A stretch of 64,000 bases of DNA from Lingula anatina (taxonomy: Eukaryota; Brachiopoda; Lingulata; Lingulida; Lingulidae), in contig NW_019775391.1 of the NCBI RefSeq assembly GCF_001039355.2, positions 685,541 to 749,540 of the forward strand, read 5' to 3'. Of this stretch, positions 34,102-47,500 are shown one piece after another. The translations under genes were made by a program, and so were the position numbers. The notes under the pieces are model-generated. The model was given only the letters and a program-made list of their open reading frames with translations, had not been told where the DNA came from and did not search any database. Position 1 is the first letter of the stretch. Every line of letters begins with the position of its first letter.

Positions 34102-37053
34102 TTATGTACCTAAAATTTCCAGCAGTTTAGACTTCCTTCTACTTCCAGTATTTCTCGTGGCACGTATTTTAGGTCTTTGGTGTTGAATTTTATTGACTTG
34201 ACTTGTTGTTCCTTGATCGGTGACCATAGGACACCCTTCTACTTCAGTCCCTACAGGGTATTTTCTACCAAAACAGCAAACCTGAAAAGAAAATGACCTT
34301 TTAAAGGGCATTCTAACAGTGCACTATTTGTTAATTTTTTTTTTTTTCTGAAACTAAAACTGGATAAAAAGAGGGAATAACCGTGTACCTTTACCATCAC
34401 TTTCTTTTCAATGATCAAAATTTTGACTAAGTCATGCTACATATGCTTAGTGTACTATTATGAAAGGAAAAAAACGTATACTTCAAGTGATTGTGAAACT
34501 GAAAATACATAAATATTTGCACTAGAGTTTGGTCATCACTTTCTTTGTATTACCATTATGGAAAGAATGATAGGTTTATATACTAAACTACCATCTTTTG
34601 TAGTGAATGAGTCATACACAGACGATATTGAAAATCATATGATATTGAATAAAACCAGGAAGAGGAAATCACAGAGATTGAACAATGCAGACCAGGAAAA
34701 TGTATTGAACCAAAGAAGGGAATTTTCTTTCTAATGTGTTCACAACCGTCATAATAACCCTTGGTATGTGTGGGAAGGATTTTTCTTGTTTATCTGACAA
34801 AAACTGACATCGGTTGGTCTTTTATAATGGTATAATGTGCATATTTTCCTTTTTAAACAAATTTAAAACTTCTGGGGGGGGGGGTACACCCTGGTACTAT
34901 TCTCATTTGACTACAACTTACCTCCCTGTGCTTGTTGTAGGTGGTCACTTGGCCTATACTATATCCTGTACAACAAGTATCATCATCAGGGCGGCGTTTT
35001 AGAGTAGGTTTGTTATCGCAGCAGATTTGGCCATCCCCCAGGACTGCGTTGCCACAGCAAGGTGTGTCCAGACCAAGCACTTGTCCTGTGGAAAAAAAAA
35101 GGAATTGCATAGTAAAATGAAAAGTAATTAGGTGTTTAAGTGAACAATGAAACAAATTAACCTCTAGAATAGCATAAAAAATTTTTCATTTTATTATTTT
35201 GTATATTTTTAATTAAAAGAGCAGAAGAATATAGTCACACACAAATATACTATAAATATATATAATGTGTCTCCGACTTATCATGTAGATGGGGTTATGT
35301 AAAAAGCAGTTGAAAAAATAAGAACTAAATTGGGTCATTCAAGTTGTTTTACAAGCATGGAAGTATTTTCTGACAATTTAATATTAGTTTACATGTATAT
35401 ATATTATATATACTGGGGTACTGTATGTGAATACGTAGATAAATAGAAACTAATAGGACTTTCCATACCTCCACAGCATTGCCTGGTCTGGATGTTATAG
35501 GTAGCAGCACCACAGCAACCAGTATTCCCCATGCCGTAAGTCAGAGGTTGAAGAGCATTGTTACAGCAGATGTTCTCCAACTTGTTGTAGACTTTTCCTT
35601 CAACGGCTTCCATGCCATCGCCCTTGCAACATGCCAGATTGGGGTTGTCTGCTTTACTGAGAATCTGGTTGTTGCAGCAGAAGTGACTGCTTTTGTTGTA
35701 GATCCCAACACCTGTGAAAATATGTACAAAATCAAAATGTACTTCAACAAGAAAAACCTAATAAACATGTTTGAATTAAAACAGCCAACTTTTTTGTGTT
35801 AACTGCAAACACACACACACACAAAAATAAAGCATCACAAATAGTACAATTTTAATTATGTACTGCTCTATCAGGCTGAAAATCTGAAAGGACACTTTTT
35901 TCAATGTTTTAGCATATTTCTAAGCCTTCACATCTTTTTCTAAGTAAAACAGATTAAAATGAATTCATAATTTTGCAGTGCATTTCAGACACAGGTTCAG
36001 GTTTATTTACTTTTTAAGTTTTTATTTTAAAAGTTATCAGTAAAAAACCACTTAACTACTTCACTTACCTTCACAGCACTCTGTGTCATCGCTATCTTTA
36101 TTGAAAAGTGAACTTTTGCAGCAAACTTGTTTGTTAGGGTCAAAACAGTTGCCATGCAACCAGTCCCCTTGATGTGCTCTTGTAAAACAGACACGCAGAC
36201 CATTTTTAGAACACGTTCTGAGGCTGCAAGACTGTATTAAACCTATAAAGAATATAATCACTATCTTTGTACGTTGTACTTTGAATATCAAGAGATTATA
36301 CTAAGTGCATTAAATAAAGAATTGAGAAACCATCAAGGCTAAAAAGTCTTGGTATTATATATATACCTTAAAAGTACATTAAGTTAGTAATAGCAACAGT
36401 ACATATCTTAGTAAGATATTTTTTAATAACTATATATTCCTTGAAAACTCTGCATCAATGTTACGTAATTATCTATTCAAAAATATTTTATGTGTTTATA
36501 TCCATCTGATTTAACAACACATAAACGCACTTATTTAAATATCTTTTATTTTATCTATTTATCCAGCATTATCAATTTCAAATATTTACTCACAGTCCGT
36601 CCCATTGTCCACCACCTGAAAGTCATTACAACAGGTTTTTGAGGTCTTGTTGTAAATCTGGGTACCGCAGCATTTGCTGTCATCCTTCCCATAAGTCAGT
36701 GGTTGAAGTGTCTGATTGCAGCAGGTATAGCTAGTCGTGTCGTAGACATTCTGGTCACAACATGCCTTGTTGGAGCTGATTTCTAGGACAGAGCTGCCAC
36801 AACAAAAGTGACTGCTTGTATTATAGGCCAACTTTGCTTCTGAAAATAGAAATAATCGATGGATTAATTTTGATATTGTGTATACTTTCAGAGGGCGAGA
36901 ATTCCAGTTTTCATTAGCCATATTACTGAAAGGCTTTATTAGTGAACTTAAGTCATAACTGGCAAAAATTATTTGGAGTTGATAGTAATGTTATAATTTC
37001 TTGCAAAAAGGGTGAAAAAGGGTGATTCAGTTAAGATGAATATCCCTTTTAAT

Positions 37054-37091
<38 letters not shown>

Positions 37092-38219
37092 ATTAAACAG
37101 CTATTTTCAATTAAATAACAGCTTACCATAACAACATTTTGTGTTTGGGAGATTTGGCCACAATTCTTGTCCACAGCAGATTTCTTTCTTAGGATCATAA
37201 CAAGTAGCATTGACAAAATCACCAAAGTTTGCCCTTGTAAAGCACGGCTGGAGACCCTTGTCTCGGCACTCTGTTAATGTATATGCTGCCTCTGGTTGAA
37301 CAACCCCATCTGGAAAAATATTGCTTACTGAGTAACGAAGAGTAAGGATCAACAGTAAAATGAACTCTTAGATGGTCAAAAACTTGTCACCACATTTTAG
37401 ATCATTTAAAAGTATTTTTTTATAATTTACATAGCTCCCTAAATCTGGTACATGTACATGTAAAAAAATAGTTTCATGCCTTTTTTCAATGATATCTCAA
37501 AAAAGTAATTTGGATTTTATTCCATTTATATCATGCAAGTTCTGTGGTTAATATTTAACTACATTGTACAATATATTATACCCCAGTGTGTTTGTAAAGT
37601 TAATTAATAATCTTGTAGAACTCCACTTTACTATTATTTAACCTTAGTCCATTATGAACAGTGTGAACATTCTGAAAAAAAAACTTTTAAAAATTCTTAA
37701 CTTTTTCAGAACTGTTGTGTCAGCGAAATCAAAGAATATTTCCGTTATGATTCACTTTCACTTTCAGAAACGGTTTCACAACTAGCACAATAGATCGGAA
37801 ACTGTGGGCGGGGGGAAATGCCCTCAATTTCCAGGGTGAGTCAATCTAGTACATTGTGCTCTGTCTCAACTACCACAATGATCAGTATTCTAACTCACAT
37901 CTCTGAGACCGCTACAGTCTCTGTAAAATATTTATAATATACATAGTTTTTTCAGCAGTTTTCTGTTACCATTATATAGCAGTTCAGAAATAGAAGAAAA
38001 AAAACTAATGAAAAAAGAAAAAATATATATAATTCTAAACTGTTACTGGTGATACAGTGAAGATGTAATTTCTCTCACTGAATGACCATCAAAGAGATGT
38101 TTTTTAGTAACATTATTTTTTCTCTCATAAAAGTCTATATGTGTATACTTACCACAGGTGGTTGAAATTAAAACCAGAAGTGCTGATATGAGTATTCCAC
38201 TGTATCCCATAGTTTTCAT
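34102..38219 (-). CDS. Gal-B: galaxin-like secreted protein without a recognisable NTR module
   Basis: Seven exons with consistent phases: 38153-38219, 37127-37309, 36594-36839, 36069-36242, 35469-35711, 34922-35085, 34102-34281; 418 residues. The first exon is a signal peptide (MKTMGYSGILISALLVLIST). Exons 2 and 4 are head modules (CFTRANFGDF...CYDPKKEICC and CFTRAHQGDW...CFDPNKQVCC). Exons 3 and 5 are five-pair di-cysteine blocks that share SSHFCC and LQPLTYG, so the exon 2-3 unit has been duplicated. 18 CC pairs in all. The last exon has one more CC, a Cys-Pro linker like that of Gal-C exon 9, and a basic tail (RRKSKLLEILGT) before TAA. A weak phase-1 donor (gtacat) sits just before the stop; the only strong acceptor below it (ctgttttag, about 33940) would add nine codons, so the NTR exon seems lost. 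Secretion and disulphide cross-linking are inferred. Confidence 0.75.
37055..37087. repeat. 33-bp poly-T run in a Gal-B intron
   Basis: Uninterrupted T tract between Gal-B exons 2 and 3. Confidence 0.95.
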
Positions 38220-38345
38220 GAATGAATAAATACACATTGCACTGTTCATAAATTGAGATATTAATATCAGATCTATCGTTGCTCGGCAGTGATACTTTCT
38301 TAGTAAAGGCAGTAATAAACTGAAGGCATACATGTAGGGTCAATA

Positions 38346-38355
38346 CTTTTATATA
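38346..38355 (-). promoter_or_regulatory. TATA box of Gal-B
   Basis: tatataaaag on the minus strand, about 127 bp upstream of the Gal-B ATG (38219), implying a leader of roughly 100 bases. Confidence 0.55.
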
Positions 38356-39372
38356 CAAGGTTTGTGAAACAGCTAAGTGCATTATTTTCATCTTATATGT
38401 CATTTTGGAAAATTGAGACCAGTATATGGTTAGTAATTCCATTCCTGACCAGCACTCTCCACTTCCTGTACCTGTCCATCTAGTTTCTAATACTAGTTTC
38501 AGGATCACATTAGAAAAACAATAGAATTAGTGGAAGTGTTGAAAAAAAGAGATGAGAACATAAAATTAGACATTAACAATCATCACATATTGGGAAAGTA
38601 GAGAAAGTGGAAAGAACATTTTCAGATATACAAGTAGATAATTTGTGTATTTGAACTATTAGTCATGAATTCTTGCTAATCCAGTCTTTTAATTCAATCT
38701 TCTTGTTAAGGTATTTTGACTTCATGTGAAAGGTATGTCTAATATATTTCATGCAGTTACTGTTTATACTGTATATTTGATATTCATTTTTTGTTAAATA
38801 AGTTGTTATTTTAATCATTTGTTTATTGCTCCAATGTTATTGATCAGTTTATTCCATTCTTTAATTTTTTTAGTTGTCTGTCTTAAAAAACAAAATACTT
38901 ATTTATTGATTCCTGATGTAAATGATAGGAAGAAGGATAACAATTTTATTCTTTTTCTTTTTTTGTAAGTTGGAAGATCTTTTGATAGGCACTCAAATTT
39001 CTGATCGGACTTTTTTGTGTCTGAGTATTATCTTGCAGGAAATATGTTCTAAAATGAGGTTTCACATACCTCTTTTTATTATTAGAAAAATGAGGGGAAA
39101 TATTGGATACCAAATATCAGTATTATGAGGGACTTTTCCATCACCAAGATTGGCAGTCTGGTTAGTTTCCATGGATCCTTGTTCCTTGTATTTGACATTC
39201 AAAATATGTATCATTGTGTATAGGAAAATGAGATTCCCACAATTATCGCTTCAGCATGTTTATCAATTGAGGAAAATTGAAAAGATTCATGTATTATCGG
39301 TAAGAAATGTCTAAATTTATACATTGTAGATCTGAGATTTATAGCTTGTATTTATAAGTATCTGTTAATTAT
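38356..39372. other. Upstream flank of Gal-B
   Basis: AT-rich DNA without a supported gene, ending in the ATTT/TTTA microsatellite (39373-39425) at the low end of the 5-kb duplication. Confidence 0.45.
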
Positions 39373-39373
39373 T

Positions 39374-39421
<48 letters not shown>

Positions 39422-41980
39422 TTTTATATATTTATATTTATTTTTGACATGCTATACATTTAGTAATGAAAATTACTGAAAAATTTCCAAGAAAATATAT
39501 AATATTGAAATAATTAACTTTAAGCCTTAGGGATAGAATTTTTTCAGTATGATCTTCTTAGTGAAAATCATTGAAAATTTTTTCATGAAAAATATGATTG
39601 TGAAACATGCCTGTAGGGATAGAATATACAATGGCTTTGTTGTTCTACATGTTATTGATATCTTTGGATAAACTGCCAAGCTTCCAATATACAGTAAAAT
39701 TATGTGATTTCATGAGCATTGTAGATTTTTAGAAAGAGAGGAGTTTCTGGGTTTTGGGGTGGGGGGAGTAATGTTTCCATTATGGTATCAAACTGGATGA
39801 GTTTTTTTATGTACATGTTTCTCCAATGGACAGTTAGACCTAGTATTTTTTGTCTGACGCCACCTTATCCTCATGATTAATTTTGTTTCTACTACCTCAT
39901 ACCACAAACAAATTAGGATCAAATCTTCATGGAAATTTGATGTCATCATCAAAATTAAAAATTATTATGAAACTTATAATCAGCTAATAAAGTCACATCC
40001 TTCAAGACAGGAAATGTTTTTTTTTTACTTAAGGTGTCTTTAAAGGTTAAAAAAAACACTATTGTCAGATTTCAAAACTGACAAAGAGACTAGTATGGTT
40101 ATAAATTATTCATGAATTTAACTTTCTAAAATTTCCTACTGTAGCCCCTCACTGATACCACAGCAACAGCAATATCTTTTTAAAAAAGTGTGATTCAGAT
40201 TATATCAGCCAAAGCTTTGCTCTTATCTCAAATGGTCTTCTGAAGTGTACTAGATGTAAAAATCAAGTGTACCATTTTGTTGTCAGACTTAAAGTCAACA
40301 ACCTCTTTATTAAGAGCAAAAGAAGGACATTAACTTAAGTCATTGTTTGAGTGAATATTACTTCAAGCAAAAACAGACAATGTTTTTTATTTATTTATTT
40401 TTATTTTCAAGCAAATATAATTACAGCATATTCATTGAAACAAAATGTTTTTTTCTTCTCAATACTGCAATAAATTTATATATTTAAGCAATTTAAATTG
40501 ATTGATAGCCTAATGCTTGTGATGTTCGCAACTCATGTAATACTTTGTAATAGATCTTGCAGTGTTTTCAGTGATACAGCTATGTCCACTCTCCTGAAAG
40601 TGACAACAGTTATATCAAGAATATTACACAAATCTTCCCACACACAGGTTTCCCAAGTGTATTGAAGCAGACCTTGCTTGTTAAATATCATTTACAAACA
40701 CATATTATTCTTTTTTCAAAGCCATTATCACTGCCTCACTGAGTCATTAACATGAATATGAATTTGTCCCTATTGTTTTTAAATATTAATATATTTAAAA
40801 CATGAATTTTCACTCTGTATCTTTTGGGAGAGCTCCTATCTGTATAAAGCCTCTACTTGGCAACTATAATTAAGAAGTGCTCTTCATTGGCAACTTGGGC
40901 ATATCATTTGTCGGTTGGTGTTGGATAACCTTTCAACAATTAGTCTTGACATCTCAAGTGGTATTTGATCAGGTTACATTTGTTGTAGTTGGTGAGTTCT
41001 TGAAAAAAAATTTTGACCAGAAAAAAATTCATTAAACTAATGTTTTCCAACTGTCACCTCTAAACTACCAATACCCCTTTACTTTGAAATGAATTATCAT
41101 TTGAAAAAAGCCTATATACACATACGTTTATAAATTAACATACATAAAAATAATAAATGTCTCAAAAGAATTGACTGATTTGAGCACTGGAACTTGCCAA
41201 CAATGGAACTTGCCAACAACCGGAAGATGTATAAATATATTTGAAAATATTTAAATGTATTAAAAAAACAAATTACATGTTAAAATATCAAAAATACACA
41301 TAAAATATTTCCTTCTCCAAACTGACCTGAGTCTGCTTCCTTAAAACATATAACTTATCCACTAGTTGAAGTCTTTAAAAATCCCTTTAATACATTGAAA
41401 AAAGCTTGCACAAAATGCTGTAATACTTTTATAATATCCAATAAGAGAAAAAAATAAAGTGACTGGCCTTGACTGTAAAAAAGGATAACTTAAGGGAACG
41501 TTACCTTCTTGGTGCGTTTGTAATGAAAAAATTCCTACTTAATATATTCCTTTAGTCTAAAAATTTTAATGCTACAATAAATTAAGATGTTGGCCTCACT
41601 AAAAACAGTTTCTATCCATCATTTGACCTTATAATAACAATAAAAAGAGTGAGTGTTATGACTGACAGAAATTGCACAATTCATTGGTAAATAATACTTC
41701 TATCAAGCATCATCAGCACAGGTACTACTAATTTCATTTGATTCAACAAATGTTGTGATTTTTAAATTCACAAAGAATTGATCTTTAAATAATTTATCCT
41801 TATTTCTTCAACATTCTGAATATATAAGTGATTAATATGTTCTTCTTTGTTTCAAAATGTCTCTTAAATATTTTCAAATAAAAAGCTACAATTTGTTTAA
41901 CTTCGCCAATTTTTGACTTTCTGCATAAATTCCTTTTGCCATTAAACAAAATAAAAAAAGTTTTGCTAAAATGCTCAACT

Positions 41981-44216
41981 TCAAAACATTCTTCTTTTTA
42001 ACTTTCTTTTAAACTTTTTTTGTAATCTCTTCTTGACATCTCTTTGGAATACCATCAGCAGGTCGCCCTTCCCAAGCATGGTTGCGTCCTCTGTCAAGAG
42101 GGCAGTGTTGTTGGTCATCACAAAAATTCTTGATCCCGATTTCAGAATTGCCCCACTAGCACACTCGTTATCCAGCACTATGTTAGCCTTGGACTTGCAA
42201 CATGTGCCATTACGAAAAATTGCAGCATGCTTATAGTGATAGTCACTGGATGTGTTGTTTGGCACACGTCTGCTGTCTCTAATTCTGGTTAAAGAAAACA
42301 TGGTTGAGTTCTGCTGTGTGACTCTTAGAGCAACCTTGGCATCCAGCACTGTAAAATAAGTAATATTTTTTTGTTATTGTTGTGCATAAAGGTCACCACA
42401 ATTACGAGAAATATTGAGTTTAGAGCAAAAGTTCTTAAGCTGCTGTCATTGGACATTATGGGGAAAGTTTCAGATGACAGCCACCAAAATCCATTTTATG
42501 TTGTATTTCATCTTCAAAAATGGTATCTAACAGGTACTGGTATTTAAAATGGTAATTATTATTAATGAGTGCTTTCCATATGGGGTCTTATTTGCATATG
42601 ATTTCTTCAATCAATCACTTCTTTAATAAGTCAACAGGGCAAATGGTCTTAATTTTCTCAAATAAGTCAATTAATCATAATTGTGGTTTGACTCTCACAG
42701 GCCAGTGTTCCCAATCAACTGAATGCCATTAAATCTTGAAGGTACTACATATATGAAGCCAGAGTAAATCCCCATTTATTTATTTTAATATTTAGTACCA
42801 GTTTTTTGCACAGCACAGATAAAATTCACAAGCCAAAAAGTTGTCATGAGTGAAAGAAAATGATTTAAAACTGCACCTTCTTCAAACTTCTGGTGTTTTC
42901 AGGAAATAATGTAAAGGACCTCAATCTGTGGTATTTCTTTCTGTTATTTTTTAGCTATATGGTGGCATTTAGCAAGGTTTCACAGCAATTATTTGACATG
43001 AACACTCTCTTAAAATGCATATTAACATAAAAAATACTGATCAATTTAGTCCATCAGTTAATATAAGAAACTACAGACTGGAAACATTCTCATATACACT
43101 CATGTGGGCAAAAAAAAATCTTACCAATGGAATATGTCATAGCCAGTCTGTCAAAGTCTGCACTGTCTCTATGGTAATTCTTACAGAAGTGGAGTTGACT
43201 TTGTGTGCTTTCAGATCCACTAACAGTCACACACACAGGGCAGGAAGGGGGCCTGGGTGATCTTAGCTCACTTTTTTGGCCATTGCATCTGGAATAAGAA
43301 AATAGAAACTGCTAGTGCAATTATCCTAGGCAAAATGAACTACTGGTAGTAGGCAATCAAGTAAAGATTAAATGGACTTTGATTGCTCATTGTGGCTAAA
43401 TTGAAATCAATTTTTAATGTATTGATAACTGTTAACAATTTTTTGCCTAGTGTCAGACATGGTCAGGGAACTGTTAGTATGACAACAGCTCTTTGCGGAG
43501 TCCATCTTTTCCAAACAAAGTATTGGAACAACTACAGAAATGGTAATGCACTATTTGTATTGTATCGTCATTAATATATCATATTGTACAAGGTCATGAC
43601 AATCTATGTACCAGTACAGAAATAAATTGAATTGAATTGAACTTAAAAAGTTTTTGATGAATCAATATGTCAGTAAATGTGAACAAAATTAATTTTTTAA
43701 GGTAAGGTGAAATAAGTTTTGTGACTGATCAGATTTATAAATGAAAACAGATCTTTGAGGAACAGAAACACAGTCAAAATTTATTTCAACAAATAAGTTC
43801 CTGCAACTGTTTGTCCCACTTCTTCTAAAACTGCTCTAGCTACAATATTTTTTATTTCTAAAAAATCTAATCTCTACAATTATGCACAAACATACCCTTT
43901 CATACTTAATATTAAATCATGTTTATCACAAGTGCTTTATTTCACCTTTTTTTTCACTTATAACTGAATGATATCATTTAAACTTACTTATGTGTATGTT
44001 TTTGGCCCTTATGTATCTTAAAAGCACAGCAAAGATCGTTTTCAGGGTCGATGGCCCTTGTTCCACAACAACCCAGTCCAGCAGTGTAAAGAACCCCCCG
44101 ACAACATGTAGCATTGTCAGGGTGGAAGCAATCCTTGCCACAGGGGAGGTATGATTTAGGCACAATTTTTCCATTGCAGCATTTATGTGTCTCAAAGTTA
44201 TATGTGTCATAAACAC
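41981..44216 (-). CDS. Gal-D': orphan 3' exon set, paralogous to Gal-D exons 3-5
   Basis: Three exons with intact splice sites and frames: 43988-44216 (phase 1 to 2), 43125-43288 (2 to 1), 41981-42348 (terminal). They encode a four-pair di-cysteine block (HKCC...ATCC...LGCC...DLCC), a Cys-rich linker (SCPVCVTVSGSES...HFCKN) and an NTR-like module ending in a basic tail (RLQKKFKRKLKRRMF). No signal-peptide or head-module exon lies upstream before the gap at 44506. They may be an alternative 3' cassette for Gal-D (exon 2 donor phase 1 fits), a partial duplicate, or an assembly artefact. Exon 1 of this set is one codon shorter than its Gal-D partner and differs at about nine residues. Confidence 0.6.
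43529..43641 (+). mobile_element. LINE 3'-tail insertion present only in duplication unit 1
   Basis: About 110 bp ending in aaataaattgaattgaattg, a short tandem tail typical of CR1/L2-type LINE 3' ends. The matching site in unit 2 (near 48560) lacks it, so it is a clean presence/absence difference. It lies between Gal-D' exons 1 and 2. Confidence 0.5.
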
Positions 44217-44505
44217 CTGCAAAAAGAGTTTCATTTAACATAATTATAGAAAAAGAAATAGAAATAGAAAAAAAATTCTAATTCAGTTAAGTCCTCAATA
44301 GCCCCTAATAAGTTGTAAATAGCAATTAAAAATACAGGTGAAACTACTGGGTGTAAATAAACACTTATATTTCCTACATCTGGAGCCCTCCTCCCACCCC
44401 ACCCCACCCCTACACCACACCATTCCACCCCCCACACCACACCACCCCACCCCTACACCACCCCATTCCTCCCCCCACACCACCCCACACCACCCCTACA
44501 CCACC

Positions 44506-44506
44506 N
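44506..44506. other. Assembly gap (single N)
   Basis: A single ambiguous base exactly between the CCACC tract that ends unit 1 and the ATTT microsatellite that begins unit 2. Confidence 0.95.
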
Positions 44507-44544
44507 ATTTATTTATTTATTTATTTATTTATTTATTTTATATG

Positions 44545-44575
<31 letters not shown>

Positions 44576-47500
44576 TTTTGACATGCAATACATTTAGTAA
44601 TGAAAATTACTGAAAAATTTCCAAGAAAATATATAATATTGAAATAATTAACTTTAAGCCTTAGGGATAGAATTTTTTCAGTATGATCTTCTTAGTGAAA
44701 ATCATTGAAAATTTTTTCATGAAAAATATGATTGTGAAACATGCCTGTAGGGATAGAATATACAATGGCTTTGTTGTTCTACATATTATTGATATCTTTG
44801 GATAAACTGCCAAGCTTCCAATATACAGTAAAATTATGTGATTTCATGAGCATTGTAGATTTTTAGAAAGAGAGGAGTTTCTGGGTTTTGGGGTGGGGGG
44901 AGTAATGTTTCCATTATGGTATCAAACTGGATGAGTTTTTTTATGTACATGTTTCTCCAATGGACAGTTAGACCTAGTATTTTTTGTCTGACGCCACCTT
45001 ATCCTCATAATTAATTTTGTTTCTACTACCTCATACCACAAACAAATTAGGATCAAATCTTCATGGAAATTTGATGTCATCATCAAAATTAAAAATTATT
45101 ATGAAACTTATAATCAGCTAATAAAGTCACATCCTTCAAGACAGGAAATGTTTTTTTTTAACTTAAGGTGTCTTTAAAGGTTAAAAAAAAACACTATTGT
45201 CAGATTTCAAAACTGACAAAGAGACTAGTATGGTTATAAATTATTCATGAATTTAACTTTCTAAAATTTCCTACTGTAGCCCCTCACTGATACCACAGCA
45301 ACAGCAATATCTTTTTAAAAAAGTGTGATTCAGATTATATCAGCCAAAGCTTTGCTCTTATCTCAAATGGTCTTCTGAAGTGTACTAGATGTAAAAATCA
45401 AGTGTGTATACCATTTTGTTGTCAGACTTTAAGTCAACAACCTCTTTATTAAGAGCAAAAGAAGGACATTAACTTAAGTCATTGTTTGAGTGAATATTCT
45501 CAAAGCAAAAACAGACAATGTTTTTTATTTATTTATTTTTATTTTCAAGCAAATATAATTACAGCATATACATTGAAACAAAATGTTTTTTTCTTCTCAA
45601 TACTGCAATAAATTTATATATTTAAGCAATTTAAATTGATTGATAGCCTAATGCTTTTGATGTTCGCAACTCATGTAATACTTTGTAATAGATCTTGCAG
45701 CGTTTTCAGTGATACAGCTATGTCCACTCTCCTGAAAGTGACATCAGCAAGAATATTACACAAATCTTCCCACACACAGGTTTCCCAACTGTATTGAAGC
45801 AGACCTTGCTTGTTAAATATCATTTACAAACACATATCATTCTTTTCTCAAAGCCATTATCACTGCCTCACTGAATCATTCATATGAATGAGAATTTGTC
45901 CCTATTGTTTAATATTTAAAACATGAATTTTCACTCTGTATCTTTTGGGAGAGCTCCTATCTGTATAAACTATAATTAAGAAGTGCCCTTCATTGGCAAC
46001 TTGGGCATATCATTTGTCGGTGGTGTTGGATAACCTTTCAACAATTAGTCTTGACATCTTATGTGGTATTTGATCAGGTTACATCTGTTGTAGTTGGTGA
46101 GTTCTTGAAAAAATGAATTATCATTTGAAAAAAGCTTATATACACATACGTTTATAAATTAACATACATAAAAATAATAAATGTCTCAAAAGAATTGACT
46201 GATTTGAGCACTGGAAATTGCCAACAATGGAACTTGCCAACAACTGGAAGATGTATAAATATATTTGAAAATATTTAAATGTATTAAAAAAACAAATTAC
46301 ATGTTAAAATATCAAAAATACACATAAAATATTCCCTTCTCCAAACTGACCTGAGTCTGCTTCCTAAATACATATAACTTATCCACTAGTTGAAGTCTTT
46401 AAAAATCCCTTTAATACATTGGAAAAAAGCTTGCACAAAATGCTGTAATACTTTAATAATATCCAATAAGAGAAAAAAATAAAGTGACTGGCCTTGACTG
46501 TAAAAAAGGATAACTTAAGGGAACGTTACCTTCTTGGTGTGTTTGTAATGAAAAAATTCCTACTTAATATATTCCTTTAGTCTAAAAATTTAAATGCTAC
46601 AATAAATTAAGATGTTGGCCTCACTAAAAACAGTTTCTATCCATCATTTGACCTTATAATAACAATAAAAAGAGTGAGTGTTATGACTGACAGAAATTGC
46701 ACAATTCATTGGTAAATAATACTTCTATCAAGCATCATCAGCACAGGTACTACTAATTTCATTTGATTCAACAAATGTTGTGATTTTTAAATTCACAAAG
46801 AATTGATCTTTAAATAATTTATCCTTATTTCTTCAACATTCTGAATATATAAGTGATTAATATGTTCTTCTTTGTTTCAAAATGTCTCTTAAATATTTTC
46901 AAATAAAAAGCTACAATTTGTTTAACTTCGCCAATTTTTGACTTTCTGCATAAATTCCTTTTGCCATTAAACAAAATAAAAAAAGTTTTGCTAAAATGCT
47001 CAACTTCAAAACATTCTTCTTTTTAACTTTCTTTTAAACTTTTTTTGTAATCTCTTTTTGACATCTCTTTGGAATACCATCAGCAGGTCGCCCTTCCCAA
47101 GCATGGTTGCGTCCTCTGTCAAGAGGGCAGTGTTGTTGGTCATCACAAAAATTCTTGATCCCGATTTCAGAATTGCCCCACTAGCACACTCGTTGTCCAG
47201 CACTATGTTAGCCTTGGACTTGCAACATGTGCCATTACGAAAAATTGCAGCATGCTTATAGTGATAGTCACTGGATGTGTTGTTTGGCACACGTCTGCTG
47301 TCTCTAATTCTGGTTAAAGAAAACATGGTTGAGTTCTGCTGTGTGATTCTTAGAGCAACCTTGGCATCCAGCACTGTAAAATAAGTAATATTTTTTTGTT
47401 ATTGTTGTGCATAAAGGTCACCACAATTACGAGAAATATTGAGTTTAGAGCAAAAGTTCTTAAGCTGTTGTCATTGGACATTATGGGGAAAGTTTCAGAT

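Larger units (their letters stand above)
39373..44505. repeat. 5-kb tandem duplication, unit 1
   Basis: From an ATTT microsatellite to a CCACCCC tract, this unit is repeated at 44507-49448 in the same orientation; by eye they differ by a few percent plus several indels. Unit 1 has about 80 bp (around 41010-41090) that is absent near 46115, and the LINE tail at 43529-43641. It carries Gal-D' (41981-44216). The stretch 39426-41980 holds no supported gene. The single N at 44506 marks the junction of the units, so either a real tandem duplication or two haplotypes placed side by side. Confidence 0.85.

Noticed and set aside
44295-44613. Pro/His/Thr-rich or Gly/Trp-rich frames across the CCACCCC tracts
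   Set aside because: Low-complexity translation across a C-rich repeat and an assembly gap; the same holds for 49330-49602.
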